Shown: one piece after another, positions 29,632 to 39,220 of the stretch
How positions within the stretch are numbered: the stretch's first letter is position 1
How the letters are laid out: each line of letters starts with the position of its first letter
From: Entamoeba histolytica HM-1:IMSS
Taxonomy: Eukaryota; Evosea; Mastigamoebida; Endamoebidae
Direction of reading: 5' to 3'
Assembly (NCBI RefSeq): GCF_000208925.1
Contig: NW_001914992.1
Coordinates: 1 to 44,650 of the forward strand
Length of the DNA stretch: 44,650 nt
Translations under genes and position numbers: made by a program
The notes under the pieces: generated by a model
The model's input: only the letters and a program-made list of their open reading frames with translations
What the model was told of the DNA's origin: nothing
Database searches by the model: none

Positions 29632-30423
29632 TTAAAAACATTGATAAACAAGAACACGAATTGGTGTAAAACCAAGTGTTGTTGTAAATGACATATTTTT
29701 ATCAACATCATCATAGTCTTTATTGAAATCATCCCATGTTTTTCCTTTTTTCTCATATAAATATGGTCTTAAGTAAAATGCATTATTAACACGATAAAAT
29801 GTTTCATCATCAAACACCATACGAATTGATCTTAATTTACAATAAACACCTTCTTTCTTTTGATAACACCCATAATTTTGATACCCATCTTTCATTATTG
29901 AATATACAAAAAAATTATTGTCATTAGTCCAATTCATATCACTACTTATAATTTTAATTGGAACAGTATGAAATGATCCAAAAATATCATTATTTTTTGT
30001 TATAACCATTCCTAATATATTCTTTCTTCCATAAACAGTTGATTGAAATGTACGTTGGTTAAATCCCATTGTATCACTATCATAAAGCATTTCAAATGTT
30101 TCACAATTTGTCCATGACTTTATTGAAAATAATGGTGTTTTATTGGAATTCATTTTAACAATTTCTTTCATTTGTTTCTTTTTGTTCTCTTCTATCATTT
30201 CAATCTCTCGTTTTTCTTCTTTCACTGCATCAATTTCATTATTAACATTCCCTAATTCTTCTTTTAACTCTTTTTCTCTTCTATTTAATATTTCAATCCG
30301 TTCTTTCATCCTCACTATTTGTTTGTTAATACTCTTAATCTTTATCATTATTTTTTCTTCTTCTATCTCTTTAGACTCTTCCCATGTTCCTTCACTTTCT
30401 AATATCTTATTTTCTTCATCCAT
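29632..30423 (-). CDS. Coiled-coil TLDc-like domain protein (second copy of the family)
   Basis: This is a 263-residue protein from an ATG. Residues 20-85 are a strongly charged coiled coil (IKSINKQIVRMKERIEIL and onward). From about residue 92 a TLDc-like domain begins with SIKSWTNCETFEMLYDSD, an element common to this Entamoeba family. VITKNNDIFGSFHT follows near 136-149, and the domain ends ..TPIRVLVYQCF. The order matches the protein at 13502-14221, but sequence identity is low, so they are old paralogues rather than a recent duplicate. Function is unknown. Confidence 0.78.
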   Translation of the reverse strand: MDEENKILESEGTWEESKEIEEEKIMIKIKSINKQIVRMKERIEILNRREKELKEELGNVNNEIDAVKEEKREIEMIEENKKKQMKEIVKMNSNKTPLFSIKSWTNCETFEMLYDSDTMGFNQRTFQSTVYGRKNILGMVITKNNDIFGSFHTVPIKIISSDMNWTNDNNFFVYSIMKDGYQNYGCYQKKEGVYCKLRSIRMVFDDETFYRVNNAFYLRPYLYEKKGKTWDDFNKDYDDVDKNMSFTTTLGFTPIRVLVYQCF

Positions 30424-31035
30424 TTTTTCTGAAGTGTATTAAGTTCTCTCCTTTTTAAGTCTTATTTATTCTCTTTCACTTTTCTTTTCACTTTCTCATT
30501 TATCATTACTTTTATGTAACTCATTAAATCACTTTCAAATAATACCAATATGAATATTCAAACTATTACCTAACATTTTATAATGTAATTTTATAAAAAC
30601 ATATTTTGTTTTTATCCACAAAAACTTACAGAAATTAATTTCCTCTTTATAACCATGATGACTTTATCAAATATAATAATTCTCATCCTTAACATTGTAC
30701 TTTTACTAACCCATAATAAAATTAATTTCTAAAGTAGTAATGTCAAAACTCTTTTTTTTGTTAGTTACCGATTTTCTGAACATCAAACTCTTTAGATACA
30801 AATAACTTTTATTTTTAACCTATTAACTATTAACTTTGATCTTTTTATAATAAGAATATCATTACATTAGAGTTGGAAAAAAATGGAATTAATAATATAA
30901 GAGAAGAGCAATGAGAATTTAAAAACAAAAACAATTTTTATCCTAATAATGTTGGTAGTGGTTAATAAAAGAAGAAGTAAGTTGCTTAAAATATTATGAT
31001 ATATACTACTTTCATTTTTTATGACATAATAATAT
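30424..31035. other. Intergenic region with no gene seen
   Basis: AT-rich DNA lies between two minus-strand genes. A 64-codon minus-strand open frame at 30867-31061 overlaps the 3' end of the next gene and is not protein-like. Confidence 0.5.
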
Positions 31036-34000
31036 TTACTTTTGCAAATTAATCCCAACATCGAGTTGTGAAGAAAGACAAAGTATTTTATTGAGTATTG
31101 ACTCTCTTTCCATTAATAAGTTTTCTGAACCAGAAAGGTATGAATTAATAGAGAGAATAGAATAAGAGAAAAATGACTGAACATTACAAGGAGATAAAAC
31201 ATTATTATTTTGAATAACTCCAATTCCTAATTTTTTATATTGCCATATTGAAATATGATAAATATTGTTTATTAAACATACTACAAAAATTATTTTAACT
31301 TTAGAATTTAGAAGATGTGTTGGTTTATATCCTGTGAATGTTGTAAATACAATAAGAACATTATTGTACAACACTTCATCAATGTTTGTTGTTTGAGTTT
31401 TCAAGATTTGATGATAATCTAAGTAATGTATAGTTTGGTATTGACTTTTATATTCAATGACTTCATTACCATTACTTTTTCCAAGAAGATTTATAAAACT
31501 AAAATAACTGGAACTTGGTTCTGTTTTTAATTGAATAAGTTTGTTTATTGTCAAAGTATCTTCAGAAATATAAACAACACCAACACAATAGCATTTATCT
31601 AAAGAAATAGAATCCAATTGATCAATAAGTATTTGGTATTTATTAATATCTAGGTTATAAATTAGAGTATTATTTAAATTAAATAAATCATTAAGAATAA
31701 CAAAAGCTTCTTGTGATAAGTTATATCCTTTTTCTATTTTACTACTTTCATTTTGGTGTTGATTGACAGTAGAATTATCCAAATTAGTAATATTTCTTAT
31801 TTCATTTAACAATTTCATTATTTTCTTTTCTTTAAAGTCAGTGCATTCTTCTGTGTTTTGAAAGAGATTGTGTTCGGTTTTAAAATAGTCATTCAACGAA
31901 TATTCTATTAAATCATTTTCAATGTCATTATCAAAACTAGTTGGTATTTCAGTATTTGTTTCGTCAAAAGTATCTTTTAAAATATCTTTTTCTTCATAAC
32001 TTATAAATGAAATGTTTTTATGTTTATAATCAATATCAATTGTATTATTTGGTAAAACAACTTGATGGACTTCAAAAATATTAATTCCAAAAACATTTCG
32101 AATAACCAAAAATATTGTTTTGTCTGAGTTTTGATATAACGAAATAATTTGGTGTATTTTTACAATATGAGTAATAGCCTTTAATGATTTTAAGAAATTA
32201 ATATCTACTTTTCCACAGTTATATTGTGTGAATGTACAAAAAACAATATCATAGGCATATCCTAATTGTAAATTTTCATTTTTAAGAAAAGGAATATTTT
32301 CATAATTTAATGTTATAGTATTAAATAATGTGCTCATTGTTTTATTTGAAATTAAAGTTAACACCTTAGAATTAAAAAATAGAATCTTTTGAATCATAAG
32401 AATTGATACTATTTGAACTTTGAGTGATTTATCAAAATTACACTTGTCCAATAAAGAAGATATGATATAATCAATTGTTCTATTAGTAAATTTAAAACTC
32501 TCTTTTGCAATTATTTCTACAATGAGTATTATATTGTCAATACATTCATCACTTTCCTTAGTACATTCATTTAATAAACAATTAAACAAATCTTCTTGTT
32601 GTTTTATAATGATGTCATCGTTTATTTCATTTAAGTTAAGTTGATTTTCTATCATAATAAAAGTCATACAACATGACCACATTATTTCTTTATGATTACA
32701 GAGTGATACCGGTAATTTTGAAGCTATAATATAACATTCTTGTACCTTTTTAATTTGTATTTCATTTAAACAAAAGTCTAAACTTTGAAGTAAGCTAAAA
32801 AGAAAGTGAAGCAAGTCAGTGAGATGAGAATCAAAATGTGGTGAAAGGAAATTGCAAATTTCTTTATTTGAAGCGTTAGTACTTCCCTCTTCCTTTTCTG
32901 ATGGATGAGTAAGATATGTTGTTATTTTGTTTATTTCATTGTTAAATAACAATATCAACTTGTCAAATGTATTCCAAATAAGTTGAACTATTCCATATTG
33001 TTGACAAAAGTAGAAAGGAAGAATATTATCAACTATCAATAAAAATGATTCAATAGAACTATCAGAAATCATAGATGCAAGACATAAAATTAATTCTGGT
33101 GTGTTGTTTAATAAATGAAAGAATTGGATTATTGGAGGGATACAAAGTCGAGAAATGAATAAGTCTTGAGAGAATTGTAAATTAAATATATGGTCAAAGA
33201 AAAGTTCAACGAAATCAAATTTGTGTTGTATTTCTTTTGTTGCTTGGAAAAAAATTAAACACACTTGACACAACATAGTATTTACACTTCGATAATATGT
33301 AACAGAGTCATTCAATCCATAAGTTGAGAATGTTTGAGTTAACAAAGAAAAATAGTATTTTAATTCTTTTTCTTCCCAATGTTCTGTGTATGGTTTTAAT
33401 AAAGATGATTGACAACAAATTATTATAGATGAATTTGAATATTGTTCTTGAATAAGTGATGAGTTGGTAGTTAATGAAGGTAAATGATAAGCAAAATTAT
33501 AAGAGAGAAGAGATTTTAGAATCATAACATTTTTATTTTTTTGTTTTATTTTTGATAATTTTGTTAATATAGAATAAACAACATGACCATACATTTCAGA
33601 TAGAGTGTCTATTACTCCATTAATATTGTAAAACTCTGATAATCTATATATTAACGACTGTTCACCTAAACCCCATCTTTCAATTATATTATCATAAAAT
33701 CTAATATATAAAATAATAATACACAAGACGAGTTGTCTCGTTGTTTGTGCTTGAAATTTCTTAATTATTTCTTGTTGTTTATTTAATCTAGTTAAATAAT
33801 TAAATAAAATATGTTGTGAACTATTAAGGATAACTAGTGAATTATCAAATACTTTAGGATAAACAATTGCTATTAATTGTATAATATCATTATTTATTGT
33901 TTTTGCTGTTTCATCAGTACCAAAATAAGATATATTTGATTCAATAAATTCCTGAATTTTTGTTATAAAAGATTGTTGAATAAATTCTAATGTAGTTTGT

Positions 34001-34995
34001 TTAAAAGTAGATTTTAATGTTTTAATATCTCTCCAGAATAATATGCTGAAGTACCACTGAAGTGATGGTCTAAGAATATCATGGCATTCTTTAAAATTCC
34101 AAGACAGTTGTAAGACAATATTAACTATTCCAATAAATATATGACAAAAACCATCTACTTTAGCTAAATAAGCAAATCTAGTTGAATTAATTAAAAAGAA
34201 AGACAGAAATAATTTAATTAATCGAGGGTTTGTTTGTGTTAATATAAATGATTCATTAAATACCTCTCTTTCAGTAGTAGAAAGTAATGGAATTAAGGAA
34301 GGAAAAATATTTCCTATTAAAATTGATATAAATGGAATGAAACATTGAAAGTAGTCATCTGAAGATAATACAAAATGAATAAATAAACGAATAATAACCA
34401 ATGACTCATTTTGAAGAATATCAAGAGATTTATTCTTAATAAAGTCATTAGAAAATTCTTGAGAAAATGGTGGTATTTCTAAATTAATAATTTCTGTATT
34501 TAATTCAAATACTTTTAAATTAAACGCATTTATAAGAAGATTTGCAACTAATTTATTTTTTCTATGAGATTTATAAATAAATTCAAGTAACAATTCAAAT
34601 GCCACTTTTCGATATTCCATATTAAAATATGGATTTAATGAATTTACCATAATATTCCCTATTTAAATGAATTAATCAAATTTATTAATAATTTATAATA
34701 ACAAACAAAATGAAAGGTATTCATAATCTAATACCTTATAAATATCTTTAATTCGTAAACATATCTTAATTAAAAACAAAAAATTTGGCATAATCACTTC
34801 TTTATAATTAAACAATCCAATCGTTAAACTAGAATTGAGTTCTTGACAAAATTGAATGAATTTTATTTGGTTTAATAAACAAATATCAGTAATATCTTCA
34901 AAACAATTACTTTGAAATAAATTAAAGAATGAAATAACTTTATCTCTTAAATTTTTTTCATAAAGGAATTTATCTAATTTAATTGATTGACTCAT
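31036..34995 (-). CDS. Large RapGAP/tuberin-like protein, two exons
   Basis: Exon 1 is 34995-34707 and exon 2 is 34658-31036. The 48-nt intron 34706-34659 starts GTTTGT and ends TAG. Splicing joins ...DYEYLSF to WNIMVNSLNPYF in one frame, giving 1303 residues. Most of the protein is a leucine/isoleucine-rich helical solenoid, as in tuberin and RalGAP alpha subunits. The last ~200 residues resemble a Rap/Ran-GAP domain: CYCVGVVYISEDT, then SSSYFSFINLLGKSNGNEVI and later VLIVFTTFTG. The canonical H-I-G-N-D-x-V catalytic strand with its asparagine thumb is not visible; the matching place reads NNVLIVFTTF. It may therefore be catalytically dead, or a partner subunit. Assignment to tuberin rather than RalGAP is not possible. 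Confidence 0.78.
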
Positions 34996-35639
34996 ATGTT
35001 TATAATAAAATATAATGTTTATATTTTTCTTTATTTTTTTTTATAATTAATTTTTCTCATTCATAATTGTAATTTAAGAATAATTAAATAATCAGCATTT
35101 AGTAGAATTTATTTCTTCTTTTTCTTTACCTGAAGATAAATATTTCCTTTTGTTATTATTTTATTAATTCATTTTCTAGTAATTTTTTTTCTTTCTTCTT
35201 ATTAAACTTAAAAATTTTTCATATTTATGTTTTTTTTTTATTATTTAGATTATATTTTATTGTTATTACTTCTTTCTTCTATTCTTTCTTTTATTTAATT
35301 CATTAATAACTACTTTATTTTTCTCATTCACGGTATTAATTAAATTTTTGTTAAGTGACTTTTATTTTATTCATAAATTATTTCTTTTTCATACATCTGT
35401 TTGATACTCAAATAATCTAAAATAGTTTACTATATCTATTTTTATTAGTTATTCCTTCTTTTTAGTTTTGAATATTATAACTTAATTTATATTTTTTTCA
35501 TCATCTTGTCGTTTATGTTATATTCTTCTCTGATTCAGTTTTTTATTAATCAGGAAATTCTTTTATTTTCTGACATTAGATAATATTGAGAATTAATAAC
35601 AATAATTCAAAACCAAACCTATCCCTTAAAAAAAATACA
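34996..35639. other. Intergenic T-rich region
   Basis: 644 bases are mostly T-rich on the plus strand. No gene is seen; this is presumably the promoter of the RapGAP-like gene and the 3' end of the next one. Confidence 0.5.
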
Positions 35640-36692
35640 TTACAATGACAATTTTAATTCTTTATGATTTAAAAGAAGTACTTTAGGTAGATGCAACTCA
35701 TCAAAAAGTATAAATGGAATTGAATTGATAAATTCCCCTGACTCTTGAGACATCCAATCTAATACTCCTTCTTTGTCAAAAAGACCTATTGCAATTTCTT
35801 TTTCATTTAAAATAACAAGATAATTTTCTCTATTAAAAAAGAATAATGGTTTAAATGGAAGACAAAGTGGAAGAGAGGTGTTTGTTTTTAAATCAAAGAG
35901 AGAAATTTCTCTATTAAGATATTCAACTAAAATAAAGTCATCTTGTAAAATGAAAGAAAGAATATCATTTGGGAAATGATATAATAAAGTACAATGAAAG
36001 ACATTTAATGAGTCTATATGATATAAATCTCCTTTTAAGGTAGAAAAGTAAGGATATTGAATACAATTCACTTTTCCTTTAATTGGTATTCTTTGTGATG
36101 AGTGTAAAAAACTAATTAAATGGGAAGAACCAATAATTACATCATCAGGACATAAACCAATAGAATATATTTTCTGGTTTGTTTTTTCTTGAAAAGATGG
36201 AGTTCCATTCTGATATTTAATAATTTTTTGTTCAAAATTAGATAGTGTAACTAAAACAAATTCATTGTTGTTTAATGATAAATGAGGAAATTGATGTGAA
36301 AATGAATAATGTAATACCTCTCCTGGTAATTCAACTGACTGTAATGGTTCAATTTGATCATACTTGATATTATAAATTTCAAATGTTGAACGAGTCAATA
36401 CATTAAGATGCATATTTGTTTGGAAAACAAATAATGGACATCCATTAGATTGTTTTTTAAATGAATTGAAATGACCAAAAGTTACTGCTTCAATCATTTG
36501 TCTTGTAGAAGAAAAATTTTCTGTTCTTAAAGGATTTAATAAGACAGTAGTCAATGAATTTTGTAAAGGTATTTTTAATTCATCTCTTTCACACTCTCTA
36601 TAATACCTATTTGTCTGACTATCAAAGAAATAATTTTCTTTCTTTGATTTATTTGTTCTTCTTCTATCGGTAAAAGGTTTTTGTCTCCTCAT
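35640..36692 (-). CDS. Unrecognised protein, possibly a WD-repeat (DCAF4-like) protein
   Basis: This is a 350-residue protein from an ATG. A basic N-terminus (KPFTDRRRTNKSKK) precedes ENYFFDSQTNRYYRECER, which resembles the short FYYD-x4-NRYF motif before the propeller in DCAF4/WDR21. The remainder has regularly spaced beta-rich segments (EFVLVTLSNFEQKIIKY, DFILVEYLNREISLFDL, NYLVILNEKEIAIGLFD) compatible with a degenerate beta-propeller. No strict WD dipeptides are seen. If DCAF4-like, it would be a substrate receptor for a Cul4-type ubiquitin ligase; this is speculative. It is divergent from the alpha-kinase-like gene, with 137 bases between starts. Confidence 0.6.
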   Translation of the reverse strand: MRRQKPFTDRRRTNKSKKENYFFDSQTNRYYRECERDELKIPLQNSLTTVLLNPLRTENFSSTRQMIEAVTFGHFNSFKKQSNGCPLFVFQTNMHLNVLTRSTFEIYNIKYDQIEPLQSVELPGEVLHYSFSHQFPHLSLNNNEFVLVTLSNFEQKIIKYQNGTPSFQEKTNQKIYSIGLCPDDVIIGSSHLISFLHSSQRIPIKGKVNCIQYPYFSTLKGDLYHIDSLNVFHCTLLYHFPNDILSFILQDDFILVEYLNREISLFDLKTNTSLPLCLPFKPLFFFNRENYLVILNEKEIAIGLFDKEGVLDWMSQESGEFINSIPFILFDELHLPKVLLLNHKELKLSL

Positions 36693-36829
36693 TTTTTGTG
36701 ATTTTATTTTTGTGATTTTTTATTATTATTTTTTTTAAAATTTCAGGGTTTCTATTTTTATAGAATGATGTTATATATAACCAAAATGAATAATTTTTTG
36801 AAAAACTAAAAAAAAGCTTTTTGGTTTAA

Positions 36830-38299
36830 ATGAGTTTCCATACAATAGAAACACTAGAAACAGCCTATTGTAGTAATGAACAATTAATTAATTCATTAGA
36901 ACGAATCGAAGTGAATGTGAATATATTTAAAAATAGTCCAAATACTACAGAACTTCCATTAATAAAAAAATTAATTGGATCTGTTGAACCTACAATAATA
37001 GTTATTATTGATACGTTATTCCCAATTGAATATCAAAAGAAAATTATACAAAGAATACAATGTATTATTAGGATTTGTCAACATTCAATTGAACAATTTA
37101 TGATTATTAGTTATAATAATAATAAAATTGAAGTTGAACTATTTTCAAAAGACGAAATTAATCAACTTAAAACAAAAATTCATAAATTATTTAATGAAAA
37201 CATTCTTTCATTGAATACATCAAAGGCTTTCGTTAATAGAGCTCTTAGTTCTTGCGTTCCAATAGAAAATAATGGTGGAGATATTTTTGTTATTCATTTT
37301 GGTTATCGTATGGGTGTAGAAAGTCTTGAAGAAAAAAATTGTGTTCCTCACGACTTAGAATATGAAAGAACCTTTGATAAAATTGCATTATTGGGATATG
37401 ACTATTGGTTGTATTTTACTAATAAATGTCCTGAACTGAAACAATTAATTGTAAAACGAAGTCATGGTCATATCACAGAAAATAAATGTATTGAAATGAC
37501 TGAAGATTATATGATTAATGAAATAAGTGAAAATCTAATAAAAAATATTCATCAAATAAGTGGAATAACATTAGTTATTGATAATGACTATTTAAATTAT
37601 GATACATTATTTAGTGCATTTGGATGTTGTGAAACAATGAATGTAGAACACCATGAAATAACTATTACTAATGAAAGTAGTTATAATCAAGGAAATTGGG
37701 AAATTAACTCAGGAATAATTGATAACCTTATCCCAATAGAACTTGTTCAATTCAGAGAAATGAAAGGAAGAATTACTGATTTCTATGTTCAACGTACAGA
37801 AGTAGAAGCAATTACCAAAAGAATTATTAATGAAGTCAGTGGAATATTAAAAAACCAAATGTTTTCTGTAGATTTTGGTAAAATCTTTATTGGGAGTGAT
37901 GAGATCCAATCTGGTTCAATATCATTAACTCAATTGAAAAGTCTTTCTAAAGGAATTCCTAAGTGGTTTATAAGAAAAAAATATGAAAATGAAGAAATAG
38001 AAATGTTTGGATTATTAAAACACAATGTTTTTAAACAAAATACATACCTTGACTCATTTTTTACTTTTGTAACACATTATTCATTCTTTAGAACAGCTAA
38101 ACGACTAGTTCTATTTGACTTTGTAGTTAAGACAATTGAAAATAAAACGTTTATTATTAACGACTGTCATATTGTTCATGAAAGCCTTCGTTTTAATCAA
38201 ATTTTATCAAATGGATTAAAATACAAAGAAGTGATAAACTCATTAAAAGGTCATTCATGTACTGATCTATGTCGGTTAGCCCATTTACCAATTCTTTAA
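36830..38299 (+). CDS. VWA plus alpha-kinase-like protein
   Basis: This is a 489-residue protein from an ATG. Residues 50-180 look like a degenerate von Willebrand A domain (TIIVIIDTLFPIEYQKKIIQ, then FMIISYNN and later DIFVIHFGY), lacking the DxSxS metal site. The C-terminal ~200 residues resemble alpha-kinases. A stretch RLVLFDFVVKTIENKTFIIN corresponds to the LVVDIQG region, followed by a His in NDCHIVHES. The end is GLKYKEVINSLKGHSCTDLC, which matches the family's zinc-binding H-x-C-x3-C ending. VWA plus alpha-kinase is the architecture of Dictyostelium VwkA. The catalytic aspartate/glutamine pair is not conserved in an obvious way, so activity is uncertain. Confidence 0.65.
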   Translation: MSFHTIETLETAYCSNEQLINSLERIEVNVNIFKNSPNTTELPLIKKLIGSVEPTIIVIIDTLFPIEYQKKIIQRIQCIIRICQHSIEQFMIISYNNNKIEVELFSKDEINQLKTKIHKLFNENILSLNTSKAFVNRALSSCVPIENNGGDIFVIHFGYRMGVESLEEKNCVPHDLEYERTFDKIALLGYDYWLYFTNKCPELKQLIVKRSHGHITENKCIEMTEDYMINEISENLIKNIHQISGITLVIDNDYLNYDTLFSAFGCCETMNVEHHEITITNESSYNQGNWEINSGIIDNLIPIELVQFREMKGRITDFYVQRTEVEAITKRIINEVSGILKNQMFSVDFGKIFIGSDEIQSGSISLTQLKSLSKGIPKWFIRKKYENEEIEMFGLLKHNVFKQNTYLDSFFTFVTHYSFFRTAKRLVLFDFVVKTIENKTFIINDCHIVHESLRFNQILSNGLKYKEVINSLKGHSCTDLCRLAHLPIL

Positions 38300-38548
38300 A
38301 TAACAACTTCAAAAAGTTGTGTTTCATTCTTAGAAATATATTTTAACTTAAACGTAAATATTTTCAAAAAGAAAAGATAGAATAAAAATATCTTTTTTGG
38401 GTAATTTATATCTAAAACAAGAAATGATGAATTTTTTATGGTTTCCACACATACTTTTTTCTCTAAAAAAAATAAGAAAAGATAAATGAAGAAGTATTTT
38501 TTGCCATGAAACAAAAAATATTTTATAAAAAATAAGAAATATTTTATT

Positions 38549-38567
38549 TGAAATAATAAAAATATTA
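38549..38567. repeat. Target-site duplication, SINE 3' side
   Basis: The 19-bp TGAAATAATAAAAATATTA is repeated exactly at 39116-39134. With its partner it brackets the SINE. Confidence 0.92.
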
Positions 38568-39115
38568 ATAAAAATTAGTTAATTAAGTATTAATAGAATT
38601 TTCATCTATTCTTCCTAGCTCAGGGGAGACTAATCCCATCCCTGAGCTTATTAAAAAAGAGTAATCTCTTTGTTTAACCTATCATTTAGGTTTGTCTTGC
38701 AAAATGGGGAAAGCACTTCTTTGCTTTATTTTTCCTATTAAGGTTTTTCAAACTTCTTCTGCTTAATTCTTCTTTTTAAGCCTTTGTTTGTTTTCTGCCT
38801 TAATTTTAAGGAATTTCATTTTTCTTATTTTATGAATGGAAGAAGGAATCATTTTATTACTACTGTATTACTTTGACTAATTTTCTTTTAGTCTTCCTTT
38901 GACTAATCTTCTTTTAGTCATACCCACACTTCAGTAGATTCTTATATTACATCCATGTAATATTCTACTGTATTCTCTTGCTGCACCCTTTGCAGCATTC
39001 CCTAATACATTCCTAATTCAAAAGCACCGTCATAACCAGATAATAACTGGGAGAGTCGAAGAATGAATTTGTACTAGGGTTTGTGTGTGGTGTTTCAGAC
39101 GTGCCACCTTCGATC
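38568..39115 (-). mobile_element. EhSINE1-type SINE, complete (548 bp)
   Basis: This is a non-coding element on the minus strand between perfect 19-bp duplications. Its 3' part (38580-38640) matches the 3' tail of the LINE at 7466 and the fragment ending at 2097, including GGGGAGACTAATCCC, as known for the EhSINE1/EhLINE1 pair. It contains two adjacent 26-bp internal repeats (38871-38896 and 38897-38922), a feature of EhSINE1, and a short palindrome around TTACATCCATGTAA near 38950-38965. Length fits the roughly 550-bp family. It depends on LINE proteins for movement. It sits 87 bases upstream of the acyl-CoA synthetase ATG, in opposite orientation. Confidence 0.94.
38871..38922 (-). repeat. 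Two 26-bp internal tandem repeats of the SINE
   Basis: The units start CTTTGACTAAT and differ at about three positions. Copy number of this repeat varies among EhSINE1 copies; here it is two. Confidence 0.9.
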
Positions 39116-39134
39116 TGAAATAATAAAAATATTA
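39116..39134. repeat. Target-site duplication, SINE 5' side
   Basis: This is identical to 38549-38567 over 19 bp and is followed by an A-rich tract. Confidence 0.92.
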
Positions 39135-39220
39135 AAAAAAAAAACTATAATGAAAGAAGAATCAAAATAATACATTCAATTAATAAAAAAATGTTGAGAA
39201 GAAACTTATAAGATAAATAA

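Noticed and set aside
38937..38970. Palindrome in the SINE as a transcription terminator or regulatory hairpin
   Set aside because: It is part of the SINE body and there is no evidence for an independent function.
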